From: Candidatus Caccocola faecipullorum
GTDB lineage: Bacteria > Synergistota > Synergistia > Synergistales > Synergistaceae
Length of the DNA stretch: 6,435 bases
Assembly (NCBI GenBank): GCA_018716365.1
Contig: DVKA01000073.1
Span: 1 to 6,435, forward strand
Direction of reading: 5' to 3'
The notes beneath the pieces are model-generated. The model did no database searches. It was not told where the DNA came from and saw only the letters and a list, made by a program, of their open reading frames with translations. This document shows positions 6,067 to 6,435 of the stretch, in pieces; within the stretch, counting starts at the first letter, position 1, and each line of letters begins with the position of its first letter. The translations under genes and the position numbers were made by a program.

Positions 6067-6435
6067 ATGGAGCTTACAAAGAAGGATTTCATCTACGAAG
6101 GCAAGGCCAAGAGGCTTTACACGACCGAAGACCCGAACTATGTCATAGTCGAATATAAGGACAGCTTCACGGCCTTCAACGGGCAGAAGAAAGCGACGAT
6201 GAGCGGCAAGGGCGTCCTCAACAACAAGATCTCGTCGAAGCTCTTCCAGCTTCTCGCCGACAACGGCGTCGAGTCGCACTTCGTCAAGCAGATAGACGAT
6301 ACGAACCAGCTCGTAAAGCGCGTCAACATCGTCCCGCTCGAGGTCATCGTCCGCAACATCACGACCGGCTCGCTCTGCAAGCGCCTCGGCGTGCAGGAGG
6401 GCATGGAGCTTCCGCGCCCGCTCTTCGAGATGTGC
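6067..6435 (+). CDS. purC: Phosphoribosylaminoimidazole-succinocarboxamide synthase PurC (3'-truncated by window end)
   Basis: The first 123 residues of SAICAR synthase are present; the reading frame is open to the last base. The family, usually about 230-240 residues in bacteria, joins CAIR to aspartate with ATP. The N-terminus shows the nucleotide-site segment FIYEGKAKRLY (8-18), and KDSFTAFNGQKK (31-42) is also family-like. IVPLEVIVRNITTGS (88-102) matches the SAICAR synthetase signature, with Arg96 and the TGS end. The ATG is supported by GGAGG at 6054-6058, 8 nt upstream. It is probably cotranscribed with purS-Q-L-F, but it is set apart by a 54-nt gap with a hairpin, unlike the near-zero gaps before it. 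The rest of the gene, and any later pur genes, lie outside the window. Confidence 0.95.
   Translation, partial: MELTKKDFIYEGKAKRLYTTEDPNYVIVEYKDSFTAFNGQKKATMSGKGVLNNKISSKLFQLLADNGVESHFVKQIDDTNQLVKRVNIVPLEVIVRNITTGSLCKRLGVQEGMELPRPLFEMC

Noticed and set aside
5352..6158. A 268-codon plus-strand open frame overlapping purF and the start of purC
   Set aside because: It is the out-of-frame Arg/Ala-rich shadow of purF, crosses the purF stop, the hairpin and the purC start, and shows no recognisable domain.
1..6435. CRISPR arrays, tRNA or rRNA genes, insertion sequences, phage or defence genes
   Set aside because: No regularly spaced repeats, RNA gene landmarks, transposase motifs or terminal repeats were seen on either strand. 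Essentially all sequence is accounted for by housekeeping genes and their control region.

Overview
The window is an ordinary chromosomal segment. It holds a divergent pair of transcription units around a short AT-rich control region (about 1304-1520). To the left, on the minus strand, is one complete gene for an exported branched-chain amino acid-type (LivK-like) ABC substrate-binding protein. To the right, on the plus strand, is a tightly packed de novo purine operon: purS-purQ-purL-purF-purC. The last gene runs off the right edge.

Organism: the FGAM synthase is the three-subunit PurS/PurQ/PurL form, which excludes the single-chain large PurL of gammaproteobacteria. The binding protein has a Sec signal peptide cleaved by signal peptidase I and no lipobox cysteine, which suggests a soluble periplasmic protein in a diderm. 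Coding DNA is GC-rich, especially at third positions, and the control region is AT-rich with consensus-like sigma-70 promoters. PurF has the four cysteines of the [4Fe-4S] type. Together with the LivK-like protein this would fit an anaerobic diderm such as a member of Synergistota. That placement is an inference from family recollection, not a demonstrated assignment.

Layout: 1-46 is the 3' flank of the binding-protein gene, perhaps with part of a terminator. 47-1303 (minus) is the binding protein. 1304-1520 holds two back-to-back promoters, each with a 17-bp spacer, and two dyad elements near the predicted start sites. 1521-6012 is purS, purQ, purL and purF, with junctions of 2 nt, a 1-nt overlap and 3 nt. 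6013-6066 is a 54-nt gap with a perfect 8-bp GC-rich hairpin. 6067 to the end is the first 123 codons of purC.

How the genes work together: PurF makes phosphoribosylamine from PRPP and glutamine. PurQ releases ammonia from glutamine for PurL, which converts FGAR to FGAM, with PurS as the bridging subunit. PurC makes SAICAR from CAIR and aspartate. No novel system is visible. The points most worth a second look are the loss of the usual HDxSDGG-type motif in the C-terminal half of PurL, a PurF with Fe-S cysteines but no propeptide, the hairpin before purC, and the symmetric elements in the divergent control region.
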